Assembly: GCA_014904845.1 (NCBI GenBank)
Contig: MU119338.1
Span: 1-64,000, forward strand
Direction: 5' to 3'
Length of the DNA: 64,000 bases
Origin: Acephala macrosclerotiorum
Taxonomy: Eukaryota > Ascomycota > Leotiomycetes > Helotiales > Mollisiaceae
Positions 1 through 11,360 of the stretch are shown here, one piece after another. A program made the position numbers and the translations under genes. The notes under the pieces are model-generated. The model saw only the letters and a program-made list of their open reading frames with translations. It was not told where the DNA came from and made no database searches. Each line of letters begins with the position of its first letter. The stretch's first letter is position 1.

Positions 1-2199
1 ATAAATTTATTTATTTGTATATAAAATATAAATAAAAATTTAAATTAATCGTAATTTAAATACGTTTTAAATAACGTAAAAATTTATTATTTTTAAAAAA
101 AAACGTAATATATAATATTTATTATCGTTTTAATTATCGATTTAAAAAAAATAAAATTTTCGTAATTAATTTTTTTATCGTGCGTAATAAACGTAAATTA
201 AAAAAAAGCGTAATTAAAATTTTAATAATTATTTTTTTAAACTTTTAATATTATAGGTAAAAAATTTTAAATATCAAAAAAAAATATAAAATATAAAACT
301 TTTAAATATCGAAAAAATTATATTTTTTTACGTAAAATCTTTTTAATATTATTTTATAAAGTTTTTTAAATACTAAAAAAAAATTAAATATATATTTTTA
401 AATTTCGAAAAAGAAAATTTTTTTATATAAAAACTTTTTTTAATTTAAATTTTATTATTTTATATTTAATTAATACAATTAAATATTAATTAGTATTAAT
501 AATATTAAAATATTCGAGTATATTAATATATTATATTTAATAATTGTAATTTTTACGTATTAAATATAAAAATTATTAATTATTTAAAAAATTAAATTTA
601 AAATTAAAAATATTAATATATTTTTATTTTTTATTTTAATTTTTTTTAATTAAAACACGTAATAAATACGTATATATATCTCGATATTTTCGAGTAATTA
701 AAAATAATATAAAATATTTATTTTTATTATTTTATTAAAAATTAAAAAGTTTTATTTATTTATATATTAATATAAATTTTATAAAAAAAAAATATTAAAA
801 AAAAAAAATATTAAAAAAAAAAAAATATTAATTTATTTATAAATCGAATTAAATTTTTTTTTAATAAATAATTTTTAAATTTATTTATATTATTTTTTTT
901 TTTTTTTAAATATATATTTAAATTATTATTATTTTTATTTAAATTTAAATTTTGAGTTTTTTAAATAAAAAATAATTAAATAAAATAATCTCGTTTATAA
1001 TTAAAATATAAATTTTTTTATAAAAGAATTAATAAATCAAATAATTTACGATTAATAATTTTTATAAAATTTATTATAAATATTAATTTTTTAATTTTTA
1101 AAAAATTTAACGTTTTATAATTTTTTTTTACGAATTCGAAAATTAAAAATTAAAATTAAATATATTAATTTATTTAACTTTAAAATATATTTTTTATTAA
1201 TAATAATCGTAAATTTAAAAAATTATAAATAAAATTAATAAAAAAATTTTTTATAATATTTTAAAATTAAAAACTTTAAAAAAATTAAATGAAATTAAAC
1301 GAAAATATATAATTAAAAAAAAATTTATATTTAATTTTTTTTTTATTTTATTTAATTTATTATAAATATTATATACTATAAAAATTAAAAAATAAATAAT
1401 AAAATACTTTTCTATTTATAATTTAATTATAATTTTAATAAATATTTTAAAAATTTAAAAAAAAATTTTAAATATTTAATTTTATTTTCGAATAATATTA
1501 ATTTATTATTTTTAAAAACTTTTAAATTAAATAATTAAATAATTATATTAATTATTTTTATAAAATATAAAAAGTTTTTTAATATTTTAATTATTGAAAA
1601 TTAATATATTTTTTAATTTGAAATAAATTAATATTTAATTTAATAATTATTTATTTAATTACAAAATTTTAAAAATTTTAATATTTTGAATTTTAATTTA
1701 AAATTTCAAAATTCGTATATTTTTTTAAAAATATTTTAAATTAATAATAATTTTTTTTTATTTTTTTTTAAATTGAAAAATATAAAAAAAATTATTATTT
1801 ATATTTTCAAGTAAATTATCGACGATTTAAAAACTATTATTATTATTATTAAAAAAATTATAATTATTTTTAATAAAAAATTTTTAAAGTATTTTAAATT
1901 ATAAAATTTAAAACGTAAACTATATAAAAAACATCGTTATTAAATTTTATATTTTCGTAATTATAATACAAATGAAATATATTAATTAATATATTATTTA
2001 AATTAATATTATTTTTTATAATATTATTAATAAAAATAAAAAAATTAAAATTTATTTTTAAATATTATATTTAATTTTAAAATATATATTTTAATTAATA
2101 ATTATTTAAATATTTAAAATCAAAAAAAATTATTATTATTTAATTTTTATTTTTCGATTATTTATTTAATTATTAATTTTTTATTTAAATATATCGATA

Positions 2200-2416
2200 T
2201 TATAAAATTATTATTCGAATAATGAACGTACGTAAAAAAGATTTTAAATTTTAATATGCGTTATTATTTATAATTTTTAATTATTTTTCAATAATTTTAA
2301 ATAAAAACTCGAGATTAAAAATTATATATTAAAAATAAAAATAAAACAATACTAGTTAAATATAGTTTTAAATCGCACGTAAATATTACGTAAATATTTC
2401 GTAATATTTATTTCGA
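2200..2416. repeat. Direct repeat copy A in the AT block (possible LTR relic)
   Basis: Matches 4524-4741 in the same orientation over its whole length, with scattered C/T and G/A differences. Shared landmarks are the start around tataaaattattattcg, the central actcgagattaaaaatt and the end around cgtaatatttatttcga. The roughly 2.3 kb spacing would fit the two LTRs of a short or internally deleted retroelement, but no coding trace remains to prove it. Confidence 0.6.
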
Positions 2417-3925
2417 TATTAGTAATTTTTTTTTTATAAGAAAAAACGTAAATTATACGAATAAAATTATTTTTTTTTCTTATTATATTTTATTAGTATA
2501 TAAAACTCACTAATTTTAAATAAATAAAATTATAAAAAAGTAGAAAGCACGTGATCGATCTTTGAAAATAGTACTAATAAACTAGTGTTATTTTCGAAGT
2601 TCGTTGAAACTTATAATTATCGAATTTAAAAGAAATTTTTTATTTTCAATTTGAGATTTTAAATATTTAAAATATTAAAAATAATAAATATTTTTCGAAT
2701 AAAAACATTTTTATTTTAAATTTTATTTCAAATAACGATCTATATAAACGAATGAAAATAAATCGAAAATTAAATAATAATATTTATTTTTATTAATTAA
2801 ATAAAATAAATTTAATATTTAATAATAATTTATTATTTAATAAATTAAATAATCGTATTATTAAATATAAACGCTTTTTTATTTATTTTTGTATTTATTT
2901 TTTTATTTATTTTTTAATATTACTTTTTTTTATTAATATTGTATTTAATTGATATTTTCTCGTTATTAATTCTTTTTATCGTTATAATAAAAACTATTAA
3001 TATTTTGAAAGTTTTTTCGATTTTTTCGATCAAACGAAAAAAATTGAAAACTTGAAATTATATTTTATTTATTATTATATTTCTCGTAGTTTTTACTTTT
3101 ATTATTTTATAATAAAAATATTATAATATTAATTATTTATCGTAGTAAATAAATATTTTAATTCTATATTTTATTTAATTACTATTTATATTAATTTAAA
3201 AATCGTTTTAAAAATTATTTTAAATCATTTTTATTTTATTATTAAAAGTTTTTATTCGAAGATTTATTATTCGAAAATTAATTGAAATAATTATTCGATT
3301 ATTAAATTAAAAATTACTAATATTATAATTCGTAAATTAATTTTAATAAAAATAAAATACTTTAATAAAAGTTTTATTTATTAATCTTTTTATTATATTC
3401 TTATAAAAAAAATCTATTTATTTTAATTTAAATATTTATTTTCTTAATAATTCATTTATAGTATTTTTTATTCTTAATAAACTTTTCGAACTCTTTAATA
3501 ATTAATTATTTTTTTTTTAGTATTTATATTTCTCGTTTATATAAAAAATCTTTTAAATCTCGAATAAAATTTCTTTTTACAAAAAATAATATTTTTTTAA
3601 TTCATTCTTTGAAATCTTTTTTAAAGTATTTTTATAATTTGTAATTCGAATATTTAAAATTCTCGTAATTTATTAATAATTTCTTTATTTACATTTACTT
3701 TAAAATTAATTATATTACTTTATTTATTAAAATCGTATTCGTATTTATATATAAACATTTTAATAAAAATAAATCAATAATATAAAAATAAATATTAAAA
3801 CGAATAATAAAATAAATAATAAAATAAATAAATAATTTAAAAACAAATAAACGATTTAAATATTCGATAAAATTTTACAAATAATTTCGAGTAAATAAAA
3901 GCGTTTATAAATTGCTTTTATAATC

Positions 3926-4165
3926 AATTAAAATAATCGTAAAATAATATTATTATATTATTAATCGATTAACTCGAAATTATAAAAAATAAATAAATTC
4001 AATTAAAATGAAAATATAAAAATAAATATTATAATTTATAAAAATTTTCAATTAATCGTAAAATAATATAATTAATATACTAAAATCGATTAAATTCGAA
4101 ATTATAAAAAATAAATAAATATAATCGAAAAAAAAAATAAAAATAAATATCGATTCAATATAATA
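3926..4165. repeat. Imperfect tandem pair of about 120 bp in the AT block
   Basis: Two consecutive segments share the order: a caattaa/cgtaaaataat motif, an atcgattaa motif, cgaaattataaaaaataaat, then aaataaatat. The second unit starts near 4050. It is probably a fragment of a degraded repeat. Confidence 0.4.
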
Positions 4166-4523
4166 TTTAAAATTAAATAACAAGTATAATAATCTAATTA
4201 ATTATTTAATCGAGTTTTTCGTAAAATAATATTATTTTACGTAATAAATATAAACTTAAATTAATTATTTAAAAGTACGAATTCTTTTATAATTAATTTC
4301 TTCGAATTTTTAAAAATCGAAAAAACGATAAAATCTCATTTTCACGAAAAAAATAATAAAATTTTCTTGTAATTTAATAATATTCAAAAGCGTTTTCTCG
4401 AAATCTTTTAATACTTTTTACAATCGATTTATTAATATTTTTAATTTACTATATTTAATTTCTTTCGATAGTATTTAATTAATTTATATCCAATTATAAA
4501 ATTAAATATTAATTAATATTAAT

Positions 4524-4741
4524 ATTATAAAATTATTATTCGAATAATAAACGTATATAAAACTTCTTTTAAATTTTAATATATATTATTATTTATAATT
4601 TTTAATTATTTTTTTATAATCTCGAATAAAAACTCGAGATTAAAAATTATATACTAAAAATAAAAATAAAATAATACTAATTAAATGCGATCTCGAATTA
4701 CACGTAAATATTATATAAATATTTCGTAATATTTATTTCGA
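4524..4741. repeat. Direct repeat copy B in the AT block (possible LTR relic)
   Basis: Partner of the repeat at 2200-2416, same orientation and the same internal landmarks. Both copies keep their CpG sites better than other C or G positions. Confidence 0.6.
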
Positions 4742-5870
4742 CAAAATATAAAAAATTTATTTTATTTTTAATTTTTTAATAATATATTTTTAATATTTTA
4801 TTATTATATAAATTAGTATTTTCTAATTAATAATTAAATAAATAATTATTTATTCGTTATAATAAAATATTAAATTTTTTAATTTAAAACGTTTTTTTTA
4901 AAACTTTTTAATCGTTTATTAATTTTTTATAAAATAAATTTATTTTTAATATTCGTTTAAATTTAAAAATTTATTAATATTTATAATTTTATTTTAAAAT
5001 TTAAAATAAATTATTTATTATTAAAATTATTAATTAAAGTTTTTTTTAAATTAACGAATTTATAATTATTTATAAAATAATAAACTCGTTAATTAATAAA
5101 TTAAATATTTTTTAAAATAAAAATTATTTATTTATAGTTTTTATAAAAATATTTAATTGTATAAATTCGAATATTATTTAAATTTAAAAAAAAAATTTTA
5201 ATAAAATTAAAATTTTTTTTAAATAATTTATATTTAAATATAAAAATTTAACGTTAAAAATTTCACGATTTTAATTAATATTAATTTTTTTTAAAATAAA
5301 AAAAAATATTTCAAATAATTTAAAATAAATTTATAATAGAAAATTTTTTCGTAATTTAAATAATTAATTTATAAAAAAAATTAATTGTATTAATTCTAAA
5401 AAAAAAATCGAAAACATTTATTTAATTATATAAAAATCTTTTTTATTTTAATAGTATTTTTAAATTTTTATTAATTTATAATTATTTTTTAATTTTAAAA
5501 TATTAAAAATTAAAAAAATTAAAATTTTATATAATTTATTTAATTTATAATAAAATAATAAAATAAATTCGAGAGAAAAAATTAATTTAAAAATCGATAT
5601 CTCGTTTATAGTTCGACTATAGCGTGCGCGATACCAATTCTATTTTAGCTTCGTAACTTTCGATTAGTCGAATTTTAATTCAAAGCTTTATTCGTTTCTT
5701 TAAACGAAAGTCGAATATAGTTACATATTAATTATATTAATTAATTATAATTTAAATTAACTTGATTAAATTAAATTAGAATTAAAGTAATACTATATCT
5801 CCTTTGATTAAATTTAGATTAAAAGTAATTAATTTAATTTAATTTAATTATTTAATACGCTGGATGAAAA

Positions 5871-6234
5871 ATAGAATGTCCATGTAATAGTACTCGTACT
5901 CTTTCAATTTTGGGACTAGAACGGTTCTAGCATAGAAGCAAACATTCTAGAAGCCAAAATGTATATTCCATTGCTAATAATATAGAAGTACGAAATCAAG
6001 AGTAGAATGGTTGAATAATATCTTTACTAGTATTTGATTTCTTTTACGTAAATATTTCTGGCTTTGAAACGAAGATGTCTACGGTCAGAATGCATGTCCC
6101 CAGGCCAATAGCATATTAGCATGAAATCAAGAGCACGATGTTTGAATTCTTACTATTTCTACTCTCCTTCTCCGGTCTTGGAATCAACCGTATCACAGGG
6201 ACAGAAATTTCTGCTGCGAGAAAGTATGATACCG
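5871..6234. other. Transition zone and 3' flank of the MFS gene
   Basis: Mixed composition between the AT block and the first gene. It contains an imperfect direct repeat of about 30 bp: the segment at 5991-6020 (acgaaatcaagagtagaatgg) is echoed at 6117-6147 (atgaaatcaagagcacgatgt). No gene is seen. Confidence 0.4.
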
Positions 6235-7916
6235 TCAGAGCACATATCTGAAGTCTGGGTTCTGCTCCATGCCCTTTATATACCGCATTTTCCCAAAGTC
6301 CAATTTCCTGTTAATCATTCTATAGTAAATGTATGCAAGTGCAGTAGTCATGCACATCGCACCCTCGAAGCAACCTGATATGACCAGAGCTGGAGCGTAT
6401 ATCTTTGCATCGTCAGCCAAATTATTCGAAGATGGGGTTAGCGACTCACTGGAGCGTCTTGTGAACGAAATGATTTCGAGGAAATGATCCCCGCAATGTT
6501 CTGTAGTCCTGATATCAAGCCAAGGGTTGTTGCCCTTCCATTCACCGAGGTCGTGTTGCTCGATACCCAAGCTGGCACCAGGACCGCTGGCGTGAAGGAT
6601 CCGAAGGTGAGGAGGAAGGTGCTATTCTTAGTAAGCACTCCCTATCCCTCAAACGGAGTGTGTGTTTTACAAGAAGTATCCCAACCCAGTCTTGTGCGTA
6701 ATATCCACAGTCCCCAGACAAATAAACCCGATCATCGAAACAGCCACGGCTCCAATCGCACACAAAGCTCTCTGCTGCGTTTTATCCGAAAGCCAACAAA
6801 TAAGCACAATGAATACCCCTCCACTCAGATTCGGTGCCACAGTATACAAATTCGCTTTCACCGTATCCACAGTAATTCTCTGCACTATAGTTGGCAAGAA
6901 GTTGCTGATACTCGCAGCTGCACATCCATAACAAAGAGCCATGAACCCATACATCCAAGAACGCCAATCAAGCAAAGGCTTCAATGCCGCTTTCCAAGAG
7001 AAATTCTCGCCTTCGATCTCGGATTCGGCTTGAAGGCGGAGCTTTGAGCATTGTTTTTCTGCTGGGGTGAAATAGGAGGATTTCTCTACGCTCCGAGGGA
7101 GGAGGATGAGGGAGAGTACGGCTAGGAATACGGTTATGCAGCCTTCGATTATGAAGAGGTATTGCCAGTTCTAGGAATTGCATCAGTCGATGGAACTTGA
7201 AGGAGGGATAGGGAAGCCCACGTAAAGTCTTCGGTGCCATTGGAAGACACTGTATGCAATGAGTCCAGAGAAGGCATTTGCCACGAAGCCCATCATATAA
7301 AACAGAGAAATTCTTTTTGCTATCTCCGTCCTTGTGTAGAATAAAGTGAGGTAGAAAATTGCTGAGGGGAACTTCCATTAAGTCAGCAAGCATGATACTG
7401 GACCTGGACTGTGTACTCACAAATCCCGCTTCAACGACTCCTAGACATATTCTTGCTGCGAGAATCCCACCAAAATTATGAACAGCAGCCGTAGCAGCGG
7501 CAATCATTCCCCAACAGAACATGAGACATGGGATCACAACAGCAGGACTGAACCTCTTTGCCAGAATTATCGCGGGAATGTTCAACGTTCCTGCCCCGCC
7601 TCATCAGCAACACCACTCCCTCAAGGCAAAATTTCCAGCTGAGCTCACCATAAGGAATGTAGAACAAAATCAATATCAGGGAGTACTGATTGTCCTTCAA
7701 TCCAAGGTCCTTTTCAAATCCATCGGTCTTGGCATTTCCTAGGTTCGCTCGGTCCAAGGAATGAGTGAAGTATATTATTGCGAGGAGGGGAAGGACGATA
7801 AGGTCGAGTTTTCTGACGAGCTTTTTGGAAATTTTTGGGTCGGGGGACTCGAGGGGAATTATCTCGGTGGGGATAATTAGGTCGGAGATAATTGAGGACT
7901 TGTCGAGATTGTCCAT
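6235..7916 (-). CDS. MFS transporter, anion:cation symporter type (Dal5/Tna1-like), six exons
   Basis: Probable plasma-membrane carrier for a small organic anion, such as nicotinate, allantoate or a related acid. The reconstructed coding sequence is join(6235..6402, 6450..6621, 6671..7170, 7222..7371, 7421..7590, 7649..7916) on the minus strand: 1,428 nt, 475 aa, no internal stop. All five introns are 47-58 bp with GT-AG ends. Family landmarks appear in order: an acidic N-terminus, KLDLIVLPLLAIIYF with the LDRANLGNA motif, LNIPAIILAKRF, EAGFFPSAIFYLT, the central loop, SNFLPTIV, then FRSQDAP and the family-typical end DFRYVL. The length is close to the family norm. The start at 7916 is the first ATG in frame before the conserved lysine/arginine-rich entry to helix 1. 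The 3' end lies only about 370 bp from the AT block, yet the gene appears intact. The substrate is not determinable. Confidence 0.88.
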
Positions 7917-9011
7917 TTTGTGTTCCTTCCACGTCCAAGTCTGTCGAGTAATGACAGCCGCATTCAATAGAGCAATGGAAGGATGTGAGAATGGAGCGAA
8001 TTGCAGTTGATATGAGCTCCCAAAGTTGTGGTGCATGCGGAAGTCGGAGATAAGGGTCTCTTCCTATCTTGGAGTCATCGCGGATAGCTATTCCCGATGC
8101 TGCATCTGCCCCATTCTTGAAGACCCCGCCATTGATAAGACTCCCTACTGCCCTCGCAATGCCCCTTTTCTGCCCTTCCCCCCTTTATACCTTTCAGATG
8201 CACGTTTAAGTCCTCTGCTTGTGCGAGCTTCCGTTACGAGTTTCAAGGCGTGCCCACTCTTGCGGGTTCTTCGCTGATGAGAAAATGCGGGTCCTGATGC
8301 AGAAGAGGCTAGGCTGGAATTGCTGAAGAGCTTTCCAATTCGCAAGCCCCTCGCCGACAAAGAAGTAATCCATTGCGTTTTTATTGCTGATATTTTAATT
8401 GGATTTGAAAGAAAACGCTTCCATGACTGCGAAGCGGAGAGGTAAAAAGCAGCCGTGGAAGCCAATAAAAGTCTTTCCAACTTCGAAGGCCAAAAATGAC
8501 GACCATAACTCGCATGTGGGTCATCAGGCCCCTTTAAGGAGATTGCAGGCGAACTCTTCTTTGCTAAGTTTGATGAATCTAGGTTATTGCTTCAGCCTTC
8601 CCTTTTTATCACTCGCTTAGAGCTCCTCACCACCCCGCAGATGGCATCACGTGCAAAATCCTCAATCCTCAATCCTCAACAGACGTGCCATTCAAAGCCT
8701 AGAACAAATGGTAAAGCTTCCAGAATTGATCTCCGATCGAGTTAGATCCAGACTTGCATTAAAATCGAGGAATGCGGGTATCAAGTATGGTAATACACGA
8801 GCATTTGCAATGATTCTGAAGTACCCACAAAACAGCTTCGACCTAATTACATCGTCGTAAGGACAGCGAATGAACTTCAAGTATTTACGGGGATTATTGT
8901 GTAGTATGACGCTGATTCTACGCTACATATAGTAAAGTACGTGAGTTCTGATATCAGCACTAAAGTAAAGTTACGGTAGTTCTTAACAAGCTTTGGAGGC
9001 ATATATTTTCC
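7917..9011. other. Intergenic region between divergent genes
   Basis: Promoter space shared by the minus-strand MFS gene and the plus-strand sulfotransferase-like gene. It contains a short tandem repeat of aatcctc units near 8660-8685. No further gene is supported. Confidence 0.4.
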
Positions 9012-9893
9012 ATGACTCCTCGACATTCTCCTCTTGCTCTATTCAATGGTGCCATATTTACAAACACCTTCAGGATGGCAGCTTACCAATCCGACAAACT
9101 CATCACATGGACCCCTCTAGAACGCACAGTCCCCTGCAAAGTCCTCATTGTCGGACTCTGGCGTACCGGCACCAGCTCCCTCCTAGCCGCCTTCCGAGAC
9201 ATTGGATACTACAACACATATCCTCGAAGATCACCTGGCGCAAATACATGGAACAGTCTCGACTGCAACCTCGCCTGGAACAAAGCCATCGACGACAAAT
9301 TCATCCATGGCAAGACTGTCGGACGAGAAACGCTCGACGAGTTGATGGGAGATTGCATGGTCATCTCTGGCGTGCCTTGTTTTCTGTTCTTGGATGAATC
9401 GCTTGCTGCATACTCGGATGCAAAGGTTATTCTTACAACGAGGGACCTCGACAGTTGGCACAATTTGATTCAACATTCCTTCCATTATATTTCTACACGG
9501 CCTATTTTTCACGTTGCATCTCTTTTTGATACGTTTTTCGAAGAGAAGAAGGGATATCTTGATCGTGTCAAGTACTGGGGATATTTTGGCAATATTCCTG
9601 CGTTTGGGAAAGTGGTTCACAAGAATCACGTTGAGAAGTTCGGCTCTTGGCACAGGCGGGGAAAATCAAAGAGAAAAACTTCTTGGAGTTGCAGGTTGGG
9701 CACGGCTGGGAGCCTCTGCGAATTTTTGGGCGTAGATGTGCCAGAAGGAAAGGAGTATCCAAGAGTCAATGACTTGGGAAGTGTACAGAAGATGTTTGCA
9801 ACAACTTTGATTCCTCGAGCTTGGGGGTGGTTTTTAGGGGAATGGCCAGCTACTCAGTTCCGGTTGTTGTTCTGGGAGCCATATGGTGGCTAA
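9012..9893 (+). CDS. Sulfotransferase-like P-loop protein (Sulfotransfer_4 type) with an internally frame-shifted segment
   Basis: 293 aa, single exon. An N-terminal PAPS-binding-like P-loop GLWRTGTSSL (residues about 48-57) follows KVLIV, and the second family block (DAKVILTTRDLDSW) is clear near residues 137-150. These are the hallmarks of the fungal Sulfotransfer_4 group, whose substrates are mostly unknown. Downstream of residue 208 the frame stays open but the sequence is non-family (basic, Trp/Ser-rich) until about residue 236. Read in the alternative frame, 9638-9715 gives VRLLAQAGKIKEKNFLELQV followed by GHGWEPL, which is what the family has here. After 9716 the main frame resumes with CEFLGV. 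Two compensating indels therefore explain it. An alternative start is Met 22 (9075). The protein is probably impaired unless the indels are sequencing errors. Confidence 0.75.
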   Translation: MTPRHSPLALFNGAIFTNTFRMAAYQSDKLITWTPLERTVPCKVLIVGLWRTGTSSLLAAFRDIGYYNTYPRRSPGANTWNSLDCNLAWNKAIDDKFIHGKTVGRETLDELMGDCMVISGVPCFLFLDESLAAYSDAKVILTTRDLDSWHNLIQHSFHYISTRPIFHVASLFDTFFEEKKGYLDRVKYWGYFGNIPAFGKVVHKNHVEKFGSWHRRGKSKRKTSWSCRLGTAGSLCEFLGVDVPEGKEYPRVNDLGSVQKMFATTLIPRAWGWFLGEWPATQFRLLFWEPYGG

Positions 9894-10142
9894 AGAACAG
9901 TCGGAAAATCCCTAGGTCATTAGCAAGCATGTTTCATAACTTCACAAGTAAAATCAAGTAATTCAGGTTGCTGCTTGAAGTATCCATACATTAACTAGCA
10001 AACTTTTCTGCCTGTGCGTTGCTGAAGAACTTAATTTCCGATCCCATAGGGAAATTTGTGGCCCGTTAGAAAGTCCGTGAGCTGTGTACATACCATCCCA
10101 TTATTTGCACCTCCGACTGCAGCTAGACAGGAGATTCATTCT

Positions 10143-10887
10143 TCAGAAACTTACGAGGTAATTCTGAAGTTCAGTCTTGGCAGCTTCGATAGCCTCTTTT
10201 CGCCCATAAAAGCCTATTTCTGTGGTCTTGAGCTTGCCGTTGTCCTGCCCTGATACCATGATAGAACATCTCGTAAACTGCTGCAAATCTTTCAGAATCC
10301 TTTTCCCCCCACATGCAAACGACTCCGCAGTATCGACGCCACCCACCATACCATCAAAGACTCTCGGGCCATTATTCATAATGATAGGAGCGATGCTGAC
10401 GAATTTGAACTTGGGCATCTTATCAGCGTGCTATTGTGAAATAGCGGATAGAGCGGAGCTGGGTGTTGCGCAACCTGTAATAACACGCTCGAACCGTCTC
10501 AGGACGTCAAACGCGTGTTTACTATTCCTGTTGACAGCTATTCTCTGGATAAAGTGTCGATCGCGGATAAAAGCCAACATCGTAGGGCCACTGTACTCGT
10601 CACTGAACAGAATGATATCGACTCCCGCATTAATACCAAATATAAGGTGCCTCAATATTGCTTTGGATGGACGTCCGCGAACTCTGAAACATACGCTTCT
10701 CGTAGATTGTACTCGCCTCTGCTCTGGATTCCTAGCACAAATGAAAGAGGACGGGCGGTGCTCTCGAGCTGGGGACAACATAATATGATTAAAGATCGTT
10801 TCCGACTGACTTAATTCCAATGAGTCGTGATTCTTACATGGCGATGTGATAAATTCTAAATTGAAGCTCTATTGGGAGTTTTCGAAA
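10143..10887 (-). pseudogene. 2EXR-domain protein pseudogene, copy 1
   Basis: The reading begins at 10887 with FRKLPIELQFRIYHIA (first ExR-like element) and continues through PPVLFHLC, a stop, ESRAEAS and IYEKRMFQ (second element), both in one frame. After a one-base frameshift near 10640 it reads NAGVDIILFSDEYSG, then an in-frame TAG at 10431-10433, then a C-terminal part starting MPKFKFVSIAP and ending near 10143. I count at least three stops plus one frameshift, so this is a pseudogene. The same gene occurs at 21414-22349, with the C-terminal block shared (MPKFEFVSLAP there). The last codons overlap a possible donor (GTAAGT after NYL), so a short terminal exon is possible. 2EXR proteins are numerous and functionally uncharacterised in filamentous fungi. 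Confidence 0.7.
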
Positions 10888-11358
10888 TAAATGGAATTGG
10901 GTCAGAGGTTTGCTAATAAGAAGTATTAGTTGGTGTAATGTCGTGAATAGAAGGGAGTAATATATCTTCTTATCATGGTTGTCTCAGTCAAATGTTGATC
11001 TGAAGCCCTCGGCTAGGAGTTGCTCTTGGATAAGTACATTGTCAGGGCCTATGTATTTGGAGTCGACGTTGGGAGGAGTTGCGGAAATCTCTGGACTAGC
11101 TTCAATTGATGGAGTCTTTGATCGGGCGGATTGAAAATGTGGACGATAGGAGCACTACTTACTTCACGTTGCAGTCGCTCCTAGTTGGTATGCGCTCGCG
11201 GATCAACTTTGTGCCCAGTGCACCCTACACATATGGCGATCGTCATCCAGAGTCTGCAAGATTTGCTCCTGCGGTCTACATTTTGTAGGATCCTTTGCTT
11301 GCACGGCAATATGGAGAGCAAACAGATCAAAACTCGTGACCACCATCACAGGTTGAAT
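10888..11358. other. Intergenic, no gene seen
   Basis: Mixed composition between the 2EXR pseudogene and the first piggyBac-like element. Short open frames here show no recognisable features. Confidence 0.35.
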
Positions 11359-11360
11359 AT

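Larger units (their letters stand above)
1..5860. repeat. AT-rich, RIP-degraded isochore (left)
   Basis: Nearly pure A/T sequence with no credible open reading frame. The cytosines that remain are overwhelmingly in CpG (tcg, acg, gcg), and most Gs are likewise in CpG. This is the pattern expected of old transposons mutated by repeat-induced point mutation. At least one direct repeat of about 215 bp is still recognisable inside (about 2200-2416 and 4524-4741), as is a tandem pair near 3926-4165. Composition recovers gradually between 5,580 and 5,870. No transposon family can be named from what is left. Confidence 0.85.

Noticed and set aside
9209..9653. Long minus-strand open frames opposite the sulfotransferase-like gene
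   Set aside because: Shadow frames: they lack motifs, while the plus strand has a clear P-loop and TRD block.
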